64,000 bases of DNA from Hydrangea macrophylla (lineage: Eukaryota > Streptophyta > Magnoliopsida > Cornales > Hydrangeaceae), in NCBI GenBank assembly GCA_033977485.1, contig CM066988.1:6427501-6491500 (forward strand), given 5' to 3'. A program made the position numbers and the translations under genes. The notes below the pieces were generated by a model that was not told the DNA's origin, ran no database searches, and was given only the letters and a program-made list of their open reading frames with translations. This document shows positions 9,201-20,484 of the stretch, in pieces (the stretch's first letter is position 1; the number at the start of each line of letters is the position of its first letter).

Positions 9201-11291
9201 TTTGTTTAACCTTTTTAATTCTAATTCAGCAAATTGTTCTTCTATTAAACTTATGGTGTCATCTGAATCTGTACTGGCTTTATTGATTGTACTAATATTT
9301 TGGGATAAACTATCTTCTACTATTTCTGTAACTTCAGGTCTTTTACCTATAGATTTTTCCATATCTTTTAACATTTTCTCGATTTTGTCAACAGCTTTAC
9401 TATTGTTGGTTTTAAAAGATGTACTTGTTGGTTTAACCTCTGGTAATTTTATTAAGGGTTCTTCTACCTTGATAGATTTAGGATTTCCTATTTTTGTTTC
9501 TATATTTTTTAACTGTTTTCCTAAAATATTTAAACATTGATTGGTATAATTATTTTGTTCTACTACTTTTTTAATTTCAGGTTCAGTAGATAACTTGAAG
9601 GGTGACGCAACTATATCTGTTCCTTTGTAATTAATAATTACTGATTCTAAAGGAGGATTGACTGTAGTTACTTTACTATTATCTTCCTTTTTTGTCCATG
9701 TGGTCTTGTTAATTACATTAATAACTTCATTGGGTAGATCTTCTTTTTTACTAGTTTCCTTACAGGGTAAGTTACTATCTATATTCTTAGATTCTTTAGA
9801 TCTTTTACTAGTTGTTTTACTAAGTATTTTATTATTTTCATCTTTCTTTTTCTTGGGTTTTTCTTCCTTAGATGACTTTATGGACTCTTTTGTGGACTTA
9901 GACTTAGAGTCATTGTTTTCTTTTAATTTAATGGTTGGTTGGTTACTAGCTTTTTTTAATGCTTCTTTGATTCGTTGTTCTAAATCATAGTATTCATCAT
10001 GATGATTTTCTAAATAGTCAAAAAGGTACATATTTAATTTAAAAAACTTCATATATTTTTTCCAATATTTTAAATGACACTTTTGGTATGTTGAATTCCA
10101 ATTTTTACAATAATCAGCATATTTACTGTTATTTTTATACTCTTTTTCTAACATTTTCATGTCAATTTCAAACTCTTTACTTATAGTAAATAACTCTTTA
10201 TTAGGACCTTGAAAATCTGATTGAGTAGGGGACGTAGGACTATTATCTTCACTAGGAATTTGGTAACAAGGACTATCAATTTGTGCCGTAGTCTTGATTC
10301 CTTTTAACTTAATATTAATCTCATTGAGAAGATCTTTATCTTTTCTAACTTTAGACTTTTCAGAAATATGTGATGTACTTGACTTAGAATCAAAATCTCT
10401 AATTTTTAAAGAGGGTAACTTAATGTGTTGTTCATCAAAACTAATTCTAACTTTTCCATCATTAAATTGTTGAATTTTTTCTAAGTTAACTATATTATTA
10501 TTATTAGCAAAATTACTTGAATGATTTTCGTTTTCTAAAATCCAACATTCTGGTAACTCTACATCTTTCCATAAGATGGTTTTGGGGATTTGAATATTAG
10601 CATGTTCTGAACTTCCTAACATAAGCAATGTTTGATTTTTAGGACTTTTAACTAAAGCATGAACATTAAGATTACTTCTAATACATTTATAATAAATTCT
10701 GTAAATTAAAGCAAGACATTGTGAACCACTATGCATATTAGTAATTTGACCAGCAGTTTTAATGTTTAATGTTAAAGCTTTTAACAAATGAGGATCACTA
10801 AGACTTAAAGGGAAATCTGGGAAACAATTAAAATGAACTGGACCAGCATGCAGACTTGACTCCATTATTCCCATTATACTAGTAGTAAAATCCAAAAATC
10901 TGGCATCTCTAAGACATAATAAAATTGAAGAATTTATTCCTTTGAGACTAAGGGGTTTGACTGCAACTTGTATTAATCCTAAGTGAATGAAGTTGTAACC
11001 ATCAGATCTATGTTTTTTGATTGATTCACTGCTAAGAAGTTGGCATTTTTCATATTCTTTATTAATACTATAAGTTTTCTCTACTGTTTTAATATTGTAA
11101 TCAGTTCTAAAACTAGTCCAACTTGATTTATAAATTTCTCTAGTGGAAATCCTAGGGATGTTCCAATTACTGTAATCTTGGTTAACTTCTTCAAATCTAT
11201 GTTCTTCTTCATTAACTATGTCTGGTAGTGTGGGAAAAGGTGTTCTAGAGCTAGAACCTATTGTTGAGTTTGATCTAAATAGTCTTTCCAT
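6252..11291 (-). CDS. Component A ORF1, copy A2: movement protein-capsid polyprotein, 1679 aa
   Basis: Full-length and uninterrupted, with the same domain order as copy A1: movement domain, basic/coiled spacer, capsid with zinc knuckle, protease-RT-linker remnant, unknown C-terminal domain. The only protein difference from A1 that I found is one Ile-to-Val change in the spacer (TTINPP versus TTVNPP), caused by a single substitution at about 9661. Both flanks hold complete leader and 3' regions, so A2 is the only unit here that is complete from primer-binding site to primer-binding site without an insertion. Such low divergence from A1 means very recent integration, array duplication or gene conversion, or an assembly artefact. 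Confidence 0.88.
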   Translation of the reverse strand: MERLFRSNSTIGSSSRTPFPTLPDIVNEEEHRFEEVNQDYSNWNIPRISTREIYKSSWTSFRTDYNIKTVEKTYSINKEYEKCQLLSSESIKKHRSDGYNFIHLGLIQVAVKPLSLKGINSSILLCLRDARFLDFTTSIMGIMESSLHAGPVHFNCFPDFPLSLSDPHLLKALTLNIKTAGQITNMHSGSQCLALIYRIYYKCIRSNLNVHALVKSPKNQTLLMLGSSEHANIQIPKTILWKDVELPECWILENENHSSNFANNNNIVNLEKIQQFNDGKVRISFDEQHIKLPSLKIRDFDSKSSTSHISEKSKVRKDKDLLNEINIKLKGIKTTAQIDSPCYQIPSEDNSPTSPTQSDFQGPNKELFTISKEFEIDMKMLEKEYKNNSKYADYCKNWNSTYQKCHLKYWKKYMKFFKLNMYLFDYLENHHDEYYDLEQRIKEALKKASNQPTIKLKENNDSKSKSTKESIKSSKEEKPKKKKDENNKILSKTTSKRSKESKNIDSNLPCKETSKKEDLPNEVINVINKTTWTKKEDNSKVTTVNPPLESVIINYKGTDIVASPFKLSTEPEIKKVVEQNNYTNQCLNILGKQLKNIETKIGNPKSIKVEEPLIKLPEVKPTSTSFKTNNSKAVDKIEKMLKDMEKSIGKRPEVTEIVEDSLSQNISTINKASTDSDDTISLIEEQFAELELKRLNKSFGSQVTPTTLTKNWYSRPTPPDLQFEERYFHNQFSVSADKLYEWNIDGLSEQEILNKLTHMTMVANSYITNHNLSQIEIVDLFVTGFSGTLKSWWEKHLTEDSKEKIRNAVQQDDEGIPIFDEKINCGVPDGVNTLLYTIVKHFVGTPSNITARIHDQLSNLTCPTLSDFRWYKEVFINRVMLRDDSNEPFWKEKFINGLPSLFAHKIREVLSNDKGIIDYKNLTYGEIVSTIQREGLRMCIDMKISNQAKNDKQKAKYELGNFCEQHGLPPIAPSRQNRINHRKHIGQKQSKDPFYAKPNNTSNKANKPSQGKNPNNNKSKPDLKNVQCWKCKNFGHYATNCKVKPQINSLGLSEEVTEKIYKILELRNTDSEQSDNEFSSSPYESNKEQSDSPNIMLGCQDECCRNKTVNVLARNDLLEELLLEIWHIVTLPFIRDFYQVRPILRPIPIKSKFFKIIIHLVITFTPFCKFSKSYNDYVLKTYSFIPIPFPQFTNIILDVSAMSTSKGKEKVVATDEYPRQDFTFAPIHNQSDGQTSPVILQSILAPINRYPGMTCDLSEKSIVILDNLHSAFKKSNERLFIKTMRAAEFQLRALELHRSINPSKTQRKDSLLVMECFAFLGGEESSPPNKFSKLQIHFASQNKLWLEAIIQQDYIFNLQAISLSNKVKTLLRYKFDQLFSHNSDLMSQFDPFLSKDYKSWLSFHQLLHQSTSCQIPSIPQGFICTERFSCGEVYRTVRLESKDPQVISEIFEKGFLKILVVTSFKQLQLLPKVIYKTVKEYVKQVDNRRFGYLVIIGFTSANPEWIRPFYDLYPSVHLVRIFGANAWNCTFVNIPDSETNFSHAIHTSNSFLDHSKRRANAINTIRMKLSDRNWFTWNKTKRIIVQVCNPRRDPWISKIDNGHFSYDDIGKEITDVNVQSEEAQFWYPKFEEPRDVIYNEFHMLKSHNGEWLLHYDSDPNDDYPFDNESEANISNAMED

Positions 11292-12215
11292 CTTAAGGTG
11301 CTAAATCAAAACAAAATCCTTAATCTAGGACAACTATTCAACACATACCCAGGAAGACTCATACCAGAAGACTCATACCCTTTGCCCCCCGCTCATGCCC
11401 GTCTTACGCTCCTTCTGCAGGTCTTATTGTTTGGTCAGGACTCTAATCAGGTGGTCTCTCAGCTGGTGGCCTCTCAGCCTAGGTGGTTGACCTCGCTATC
11501 TTTTGAAAAAGTTTTTTGAAAATCAAAAACACAGGAAGATGAAATAACTAATGAAGATACAAACACTCCAACGGGGTCTTGGCTCTGATACCAATAGGGG
11601 AAGCAGATACCATTAAATCAGAGTAGCACAAAGAGAAGAAGAAAGACACAGATAATTAGAAGACAGTAAACACAAGAAATAACTGAAACTTACAGATTAT
11701 ATTACTGAGCAAGTACTGAATGATACATCAAGCTTTACAGACTATGAACTGGATAAATATGAGAGAAGTAGAAGAATTAATTCTCAAAGAGAACCTCACG
11801 TCAACTCTCTAAACTCTCAAAGAAGTCTTCAAAGGAAGTTTTTGTTCCTCAATTGAAGTCTTGAACTCTCAAAAAAAAAAATGAGCCTGCCTGTAACCGA
11901 GAACTAAGGTGTTGATTTATAGCCTTCAAAAGGATCCTGTTGGGCTCGTAAATGGACTATGAGCTGTAAAGGTCTTCTGAAAAGCTGGAGTGTCACATGG
12001 GATGACTGTGGATGATCAGTGAACTGTCTTGTAACTGATTGATCACGCGGAATCTGAAAAGCTGTCTGTTACTGTGGCCGAAAGGCTGATTTGACTGGTG
12101 TCCTTTTAACCTCAGAATTTACCAGGTGTTAATGGGAGTTTCACCGGGAAACTTTTGCATTAACCATGGTAAATACTGTTCTTATGGAATCTTTTACTGT
12201 ATGCATTGGATGCCT
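11292..12215 (-). promoter_or_regulatory. Leader of A2 and 3' region/promoter of A3
   Basis: Contains the A2 leader with the same uORFs, the primer-binding site at 11580-11593, and the TATAAAT box at 11915-11921, which predicts transcription start near 11890 for the A2 pregenomic RNA. It is identical to the 5327-6251 interval apart from one base fewer in the A-run. No other gene is visible. Confidence 0.6.
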
Positions 12216-13661
12216 TCAATCTTCCATTGCATTGGAGATATTGGCTTCTGATTCATTATCAAAGGGGTAATCATCATTGGGGTCACTGTCATAATGGAGT
12301 AACCATTCACCATTGTGACTTTTGAGCATATGGAATTCATTATAGATAACATCTCTTGGTTCTTCAAACTTTGGATACCAAAACTGTGCTTCCTCTGACT
12401 GGACATTGACATCAGTAATTTCTTTACCAATATCATCATAAGAAAAGTGACCATTGTCAATTTTTGAAATCCATGGATCTCTCCTTGGATTGCAGACTTG
12501 AACTATTATTCTCTTAGTTTTGTTCCAAGTAAACCAATTCCTATCAGAAAGTTTCATTCTAATAGTATTGATGGCCTTGGCTCTTCTTTTACTATGATCA
12601 AGGAATGAATTACTGGTATGAATTGCATGACTGAAATTTGTCTCGGAATCAGGAATGTTGACAAAGGTGCAATTCCAAGCATTAGCACCAAATATTCTTA
12701 CTAGGTGGACTGATGGATATAGATCATAAAAGGGACGGATCCATTCAGGATTGGCTGAAGTGAAACCAATAATTACTAAATAACCAAATCTTCTGTTATC
12801 AACTTGTTTGACATATTCTTTGACTGTTTTGTAAATGACCTTTGGAAGTAACTAGAGTTGTTTAAAAGAGGTGACTACCAAAATTTTTAAGAATCCTTTT
12901 TCAAATATTTCAGAAATGACCTGGGGATCCTTGGACTCGAGGCGAACAGTTCTATAGACTTCTCCACAACTGAATCTTTCAGTACAGATAAATCCTTGTG
13001 GAATACTGGGTATTTGGCAAGAGGTTGACTGGTGAAGTAACTGGTGGAAGCTTAACCATGACTTATAATCTTTGGACAGAAAGGGATCAAATTGACTCAT
13101 TAAGTCAGAATTGTGGGAAAATAACTGATCAAATTTATACCTTAAGAGGGTTTTGACTTTGTTAGAAAGAGATATGGCTTGGAGATTAAAGATATAATCC
13201 TGTTGGATTATTGCTTCAAGCCATAACTTGTTTTGACTAGCAAAATGAATTTGTAATTTTGAAAATTTATTGGGAGGTGATGATTCATCCCCCCCAAGGA
13301 AAGCAAAACATTCCATGACAAGCAAGGAATCCTTTCTTTGGGTTTTACTGGGATTAATACTCCTATGGAGTTCAAGAGCCCTTAACTGGAATTCTGCTGC
13401 TCTCATTGTTTTAATAAATAATCTCTCATTACTCTTTTTAAATGCTGAATGTAAATCATCAAGAATGACAATGGATTTTTCAGACAAATCACATGTCATA
13501 CCTGGATATCTATTTATAGGAGCAAGAATTGACTGTAAAATGACTGGAGAAGTTTGACCATCAGACTGATTATGAATAGGGGCAAAGGTAAAATCTTGCC
13601 TTGGATATTCATCCGTAGCAACAACTTTTTCTTTTCCCTTGGATGTAGACATTGCTGAAAC
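12216..13661 (-). pseudogene. Component A ORF1, copy A3, C-terminal part (split and nonsense-mutated)
   Basis: This is the C-terminal third of the A-type ORF, separated from the rest by the copia insertion at 13662. A C-to-T change on the coding strand converts a Gln codon to TAG at 12852-12854, inside the unknown C-terminal domain. The frame is open again downstream to the normal stop at 12216. Other small changes relative to A1/A2 include Asn-to-Asp and Glu-to-Asp substitutions in this domain and an Asn-to-Lys change near 12574. From the Met of MSTSKGKEKV at 13652 the residual open frame is 266 codons. A3 cannot make the full polyprotein. Confidence 0.88.
13657..13661. repeat. Target site duplication of copia 1, left
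   Basis: GAAAC here is repeated at 22104-22108. The undisrupted A1 and A2 units have one GAAAC at this place, which proves insertion of 13662-22103. Confidence 0.95.
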
Positions 13662-15280
13662 TGTTAGGGATATATACTAAAAGCCATGCTTTATGTAGTT
13701 GATTTATTATTCGTTTAATAAAATCAGTTAATCCATTTTTTATGAGAATCTGTGTGGGCAATGTTTGTATTATATTATTTATTTAATATTATGCATGTGT
13801 GTCTCTCATTCTATATAGTAGGTGGTTTGGTGTGTAGAGTTCGGCTTACACACGGAAGATCAGGCCATCAGATATTATAGAATGTAAGATTTTGGTTTAC
13901 AGTCTTAGATGGGATTGGACACACCATCGGTAGGACTGCAGCATGGTGTTGTAGTAGGTTTGTCTTGACTGCGGGAAATGGTATAGTTTCAACTCACTAT
14001 GCTGGTACACTTTGTGTATTAAACGGGACTGACTTGGGGTAATTATCTTTATACTGACTTATAAGATAATTAATACCTCATGGCTATTATGAGTGCTTAT
14101 GCTCTAAATCCTAAGTTAATTTGTAGACACGTACATTTGATATTTACACTTTGATCCCTAAAAGGGTGAGATCCTTAAATGGGTCAATATCTCATTGGAT
14201 TGGGTGGCAATATTAATTGTGTGGTGGATATTAATTAATGATGGAATCCATGTCTCAATTTTGGGATTGATGGTATCCCCTTGAGAAAGCTTATAAGTTT
14301 TGATTATGTCAAACCCTGCAGGTGGATTTTGTATCCGACATATCAGATAAGTTAAGCAGAGGATCTCAAGGAATTTTAAGAAATTAATTAAATATGATTG
14401 TCAGTAATTATATTTAATGAATGGATATCTGTAATCTTAACATGGGGAGATAATAAGCATTTAATAACATGGAGCTCGAAATATATTTTTGAGATAAGGG
14501 TAGGAGTGCAATTATAATTCTTTAGTGGTATGAATTATAATTTATGGAAATAGGAATCTGATTCAGTTCGAATTAGGGTTTCCTAATTCCATTAGGAAGC
14601 CTATTCCTTATTGACTTCTTATGGTCCCTATCGTAGCCTATATATATGCTGCCTTGGCTCTTCTCTCAGTTTGCATGATTTCATATTCTAAGCTTCCCTT
14701 GACCTCCTAGCTTTCTTCTAGAAGGGTTTCCACCAAACCCTAGTCTCTGTGAGCATTCAAGAGACATAGGAGTGTAGATCGCTAGCGTCGGACAACGCTC
14801 ACTAAAAGAGCTTCGGACTGCTCGATACTGATCGAAAGTTGCTGAATTTTTTACACAACGTTCCTGACGTCGAGACGGAGCTGCTGTTAAAAATTCAAGT
14901 AAATCGGAGATCGTTTGATCCTCCTGACGAACACATCTTTGTCGGATCAATGTGATCAGGATTGAATCGTCATAGCAATCAAAGAGAGTGTTATAACTGG
15001 GAATAGAAAATAGAACGTAAAGAGGGAAGAGCAGAAAACTAAAAGGATTTCGAAAGAGCCCACACTCAGTTCGATATTCTGGCAGCAAAGGAATACGGTA
15101 GAAGATCGTGAGCTGTTATCGAGCCCGTGTTCTCGATTCATCTACTACAGCAATCCAATTTTGCAGTTCAAGGTAACCCTAGTTCCGCCCTTGTAGGGTT
15201 ATTATAGTTTTCACGTAAAATTTTTGCAGTACCAACTTATATGCACTGTCAACGGATTCTGGGAACGCAATTTCCTAACA
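13662..15280 (+). repeat. 5' LTR of copia 1
   Basis: Begins TGTTAGGGA and ends TTTCCTAACA, 1619 bp. A TATATATAT promoter-like box lies near 14640. Open frames on its minus strand (14681-15088 and 14956-15141) recur in the other LTR and resemble no known protein; I treat them as chance. Confidence 0.95.
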
Positions 15281-15281
15281 G

Positions 15282-15300
15282 TGGTATCAGAGCAACGTTG
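15282..15300 (+). other. Primer-binding site of copia 1
   Basis: TGGTATCAGAGCAACGTTG starts one base after the LTR end and is complementary to the tRNA-Met 3' end, the usual primer of plant copia elements. Confidence 0.85.
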
Positions 15301-16727
15301 ATTTTGCGTATGGGTTGGACGCAACCATGTTGTCCAATAAAACAGATCTTATGCGTGTTTTTGATGGATGGATAGAACGTAGAACTGTGCTAACCCTTGT
15401 TTTGCAGTGTTCTTATTCCACTATTATGGTCACGGATTTTGTGTGATTGGATCCCACGATGGTTTTATCCGTGGTTAATTTTGCTGTTTTAATATAGCAT
15501 GTGAACTCCTTTATGGAGGCATAGGATTTGTGTGTATTGGATCCCACGCTTGATTGATGTGTGGTTAATTTACTGCAAAGAAATAGCATGTGAACTCCTT
15601 TATGGAGGCATAGGGTTTATGTAATATATCTCAAGTGAATTCGTGAAGACAGTTTACAAGCAGTTTCAGAAAGCAATTTGGAGGCAATTTCTGAAGGCTG
15701 TTCCAGAAAACAGTTCTGGAAGGCAGTTGCGTAGTGGCGATATAGAGCTAATTGGGTTCCATGAAGATTTCTTCACAAGAGTTGCAGCTTGACCATAATA
15801 GTGGGATTCCTATTTTATTGTGGTTTCCTTATTTATGTGTGATTGAATGATTATTATTGTTTCATGTTTAATGAATAGGACAACATGGATAATTGTTCCT
15901 AGACCTATTTCAGATGTCTAGCTGCATGTTTAATTTAATTAATTTAAAATGATGGACAACTACATGTGTATTTAGAAATAAAACTAATTCCATAATTTGA
16001 AAACATAAGTACTTATTTTCTAAAATCATGAGAATAGAATGATTTTATTATCTACACATGTGGGTTTCACAAGTAAGGATGAATTAATCCTTGTCAAGTA
16101 TTCCATTATTTTTTTATTAATTAAATTAAAAGTTTTTCTAAAAAAATTATAACCCTCAATTTTTTTTAAAAAATTCTAAGTGGGAGAGGGAATTTATCAA
16201 GTATAAATCCCATGGTCCCCATCACTGGTTTGTAGATGATATGATTAATTTTGTGTGATGGCTCTAGTGTCATCCTCCCTATCGGACATAGTTGATCATG
16301 GAATCATCAGTACAAACTTCTTTAAAAGAATGTTTTGGGTGATTGTTGGTGTGGATCACCTCTCCATCAGAGGTGTTCCTCACAGAACTCTTGACCTAGA
16401 ATTAAGTGATGGTATACACTTAGCTATAAATAATAATATCCTCTCCATCTGAGTCACTGTTATTATTTATAGGACCAAAGCAAGTCAGCAGTTTAATTTT
16501 ATTAGGCAAAGTACATTGCCTGGATAGTAAAATTAAAAGACAATTGTCTATCTGAACAAATGATGGATAGTATATGGCTTCCCATCGAGTCATACTATTC
16601 ACGGTGTATCAGGTTGCTGGCGGATTCCTTTCAAATATGGTAGAGGGAACCAATATTTTCAAATCGAATCCATAGTAATTTTTGCCCAAACGTAATTATT
16701 TATGTTGTGTGATTCTCAGGCTTTTAA
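15301..16727 (+). other. Untranslated leader of copia 1
   Basis: About 1.4 kb without a convincing ORF between primer-binding site and gag. It contains a direct duplication of roughly 90 bp (about 15437-15529 and 15530-15622, sharing the phrase GTGAACTCCTTTATGGAGGC). The rest is AT-rich. It probably holds packaging and dimerisation signals, which cannot be located from sequence alone. Confidence 0.6.
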
Positions 16728-19700
16728 ATGGGTACTTTCAATCCACTTGCTGTTATACTTAAAGAAAACAAACTTACTGGACCAAACTATATAGACTGGA
16801 AAAGGAATTTGGATATTGTGTTAACTGCTGAAGAGTACAAGTTTGTGCTTACTCAAGTATGTCCTGAGCAACCTGGTGAGGGGGCAACCGCTGAGGAAAC
16901 CCAGGCTCACAAGAAATGGGTCAAGGCTGATGAGATGGCTCGGTGTTACATTTTGGCATCCATGTCAAATGTTCTGCAACATCAGCATCAGTCAATGACC
17001 AGTGCCTATGACATGATGGAGAGCCTCCGAGAGATGTTCGGGGATCAAAGTCGTGCTGCTAGGCAGGTTGCTATGAAAGACTTGATGAACACAACCATGG
17101 CTGAGGGGACGCCTGTAAGGGATCATGTTCTTAAGATGATATCTCTTCTTAATGAACTAGAGATCCTTGGAGCTGAAATTGACGGGGAAACCCAGGTCGA
17201 TATCGTACTCCAGTCACTGCCAGAGTCTTTTAAGCAATTCCGCCTCAATTACAACATGAATAAATTTAAATATACCTTGGCGGAGCTGCTTAAAGAACTT
17301 CAGGCAGCTGAGGGTCTCAACAGAAAGTCAGGGAGTGCTCTTGTGTTTGAGAAAGGTTCTACTTCAAAGCCGAAAGGCAAGAAGAAAATGAAAAAGGCTC
17401 AAAAGAAGGCCGCGGGTCCTCCGCCAATCCAAAGGCCACGAGGACAACCGGGAAAGCCTAAAGGCAAATGTTTTGTTTGCAAGCAGCCAGGACACTGGAA
17501 GAAGCAATGTCCAGTTTATCTCGCCAGACAGAACAATCAAGGTAAATCTCATTTACTAGTTGTTGAATCGTGTTTAGCGGTCCGATCTACCGGTACCTGG
17601 TGTGTAGATACGGGAGCCACTGATCATGTATGCAATTCTTTGCAGGGGTTCCAGGGAACCAGGCAGCTCAGTGATGGAGAGATTTATCTATATATGGGAA
17701 ATGCTACGAGAGTAGCAGCAGTTGCAGTAGGAGATCTACATCTTAGTTTTGGTAGAGATAGAATTTTAATATTAAGAAATTGCTTTTATGTACCTTCTAT
17801 TAGAAGGAATTTAGTTTCAGTTTCTAGTTTAGTAAAGAATGGATATTCAGTTCATTTTAATAAAGTAGTAGTTATTAAAGAAAATAAACGTTTTATTTGT
17901 TCTGGTCAATTGGTAGATGATCTTTATATTATAAATCCTATCTCTCCTATACTGCAACTTAATGAATTGAATAACACAAATAGTTTGCCATTTAAGAGAA
18001 AAGAACCTTCGAGGATGAACCAAACGCATCTTTGGCACTTACGCCTTGGTCATATTAATTTGAAAAGGATTCAAAGACTGGTTCAAAATGGGCCATTAGG
18101 CTCATTGGAAGTGGAGGCACTTCCAGTTTGTGAATCCTGCTTGGAAGGTAAAATGACCAAGAGGCCATTCTCGGCCAAGGGCTATAGAGCAAGAGAGCTG
18201 TTGGAACTGGTTCACTCTGATTTGTGTGGTCCTATGACTGTCCAAGCAAGAGGGGGATTTGAGTACTTTGTCACTTTCATCGATGATTACTCAAGGTATG
18301 GGTACATTTATTTGATGCGGCGTAAGTCTGAATGCTTTGAGAAATTCAAAGACTTCAAGGCTGAAACGGAGAAGCGTCTAGGTAAATGTATCAAGACACT
18401 ACGATCTGATCGTGGTGGAGAGTACCTCTTGGGAGAGTTTAGGGAATACTTATTGGAGCAAGGGATTACATCCCAATTGTCTGCACCCCGTATGCCTCAG
18501 CAGAACGGTGTGGCAGAAAGAAGGAACAGGACTCTTATGGACATGGTAAGATCTATGATGAGTTATTCGGATTTACCAATTTCCTTTTGGGGACACGCGT
18601 TAGAGACAGCCGCATACATTCTAAACTTGGTACCATCTAAGTCAGTACCTACTACTCCCACGGAATTGTGGACTGGGCGAAAGCCTAGTCTGCGGCATGT
18701 TCGGATCTGGGGTAGTCCAGCACATGTGCTGAAAGGGAACGCAGAAAAGTTGGAATCAAGAACAGAAGTATGTTTCTTTGTTGGGTATCCAAGAGGAACT
18801 AAAGGTGGTCTGTTTTATAGTCCTAAGGATCAGAAGGTTATTGTTAGCACCAATGCCACATTCTTAGAAGAGGACTATGTTATGGACCACAAGCCCAGAA
18901 GCCGTATTGTTCTAGAAGAAATGAGAGGAAAGACACCGACATATACTTCTTCAATACCAACGGTACAAGAAGAAACACCACAAGAAAGAGTTATCGATAT
19001 TCCATTACCACGTCGTAGTGGGAGGATTATCGAAACTCGTGTAGATCCCGAACCAACCATTAACACGCAGGTTCCTGAACCAGTACAACGTGTAGATAAT
19101 GGTGTATTAGGTTCAGAATCTTCACAACAAAATATCAGTGATACACAGACACGGGTTGTGCCTCGTCGTAGTGGGAGGGTTATTATTCAACCTGACCGGT
19201 ATATGTTCTTGGGAGAGTCTTATGACCGGGTCCCTGACGAACAAGGTACCGACCCCTGTAACTACAATGAAGCACTCCAAGATAAAGATGCAGATCTTTG
19301 GCAAAAGGCTATGAAGTCTGAAATGGAGTCCATGTACTCCAATCAAGTCTGGGATCTTGTAGAACCACCTAATGAAATAAAACCCATTGGATGTAAGTGG
19401 ATCTATAAGAAGAAGAGAGGAGCAGACGGTAAGGTGGAAACCTTTAAAGCAAGGCTTGTTGCGAAAGGGTTCACTCAAAAAGAAGGAATCGATTATGAGG
19501 AAACTTTTTCGCCGGTGGCAATGCTGAAGTCTATCCGGATTCTCTTATCCATTGCTGCACATTTCGATTATGAAATTTGGCAAATGGACGTCAAGACAGC
19601 ATTTCTAAATGGAAATCTTGACGAGTGCATCTATATGATGCAACCAGACGGGTTCATTGCGAAGGGCCAAGAACACATGTTGTGCAAGCTTAAGAAGTCC

Positions 19701-20484
19701 ATTTATGGACTTAAGCAGGCATCTAGGTCTTGGAATATCCGTTTTGATCAAGCAATCAAGTCTTTTGGTTTTGATCAATGTGCGGATGAATCTTGTGTGT
19801 ACAAGAAACATGATGGAAGAGTGGTGGTGTTCTTAGTACTTTATGTGGATGATATCTTGCTAATCGGAAACGATGTGGGGGTATTATCTTCTATAAGGGT
19901 ATGGTTATCCAGTCAATTCGATATGAAGGACTTGGGAGAAGCTGGTCACATCCTAGGGATCAAGCTTATGCGAGATCGCAAGAATAGGATGTTGGGCTTG
20001 TCACAAGGCACTTATATTGACAATATTCTTGCAAGGTTTAGCATGCAAGATTCCAAGAAGGGATTCCTTCCCTTCAGACATGGAATTACTCTATCTAAGG
20101 ATCAGTGTCCTAAGACACCTGATGAGATAGAGAAGATGAAGGCAGTTCCTTATGACTCGGCAGTAGGAAGCCTAATGTATGCTATGCTATGTACTAGACC
20201 TGACATCTGCTTTGCTGTTGGCATGGTTAGTAGATATCACTCTAATCCAGGGCAAGAACATTGGACTGCGGTGAAAAATATTCTCAAGTACCTGAAAAGG
20301 ACTCGAGACTATATGTTAGTTTACCAAGCAGACAGTTTTGTACCCATTGGGTACACAGATTCTGATTTTATGTCAGATAGGGATTCTAGAAAGTCTACCT
20401 CAGGATATGTGTTTACCCTAGGAGGTAGAGCCATTAGTTGGAGTGAGGTGTGTCACTTCATGGCTTTGAGTCTAAGTGGGAGAT
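16728..20484 (+). CDS. Copia 1 gag-pol polyprotein, RNase H truncated
   Basis: A single open frame; as read it has 1265 codons and runs past the polypurine tract into the 3' LTR to a stop at 20525. Gag starts [21 protein letters not shown] and has a CX2CX4HX4C knuckle at residues 248-261. The protease has DTGA at 294. Integrase follows with an HHCC region (HLRLGH...CESC) and a DDE core ([18 protein letters not shown]). RT has YVDD at 1039-1042. RNase H begins (YTDSDF, STSGYVF, AISW) but the sequence then jumps to [13 protein letters not shown], so its central and C-terminal part, with the second catalytic acidic residue, is missing. Gag to RT look functional. The missing RNase H should block autonomous transposition, so this copy was probably mobilised in trans, or lost the segment during reverse transcription or after insertion. 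Confidence 0.88.
20472..20484 (+). other. Polypurine tract of copia 1
   Basis: The AAGTGGGAGA-type purine run immediately before the 3' LTR is the usual plus-strand primer of plant copia elements. Confidence 0.75.

Noticed and set aside
14681..15141. Minus-strand ORFs inside the copia 1 LTR, repeated at 21504-21964
   Set aside because: They recur only because the LTRs are identical, resemble no protein family, and lie antisense to the element; chance frames.
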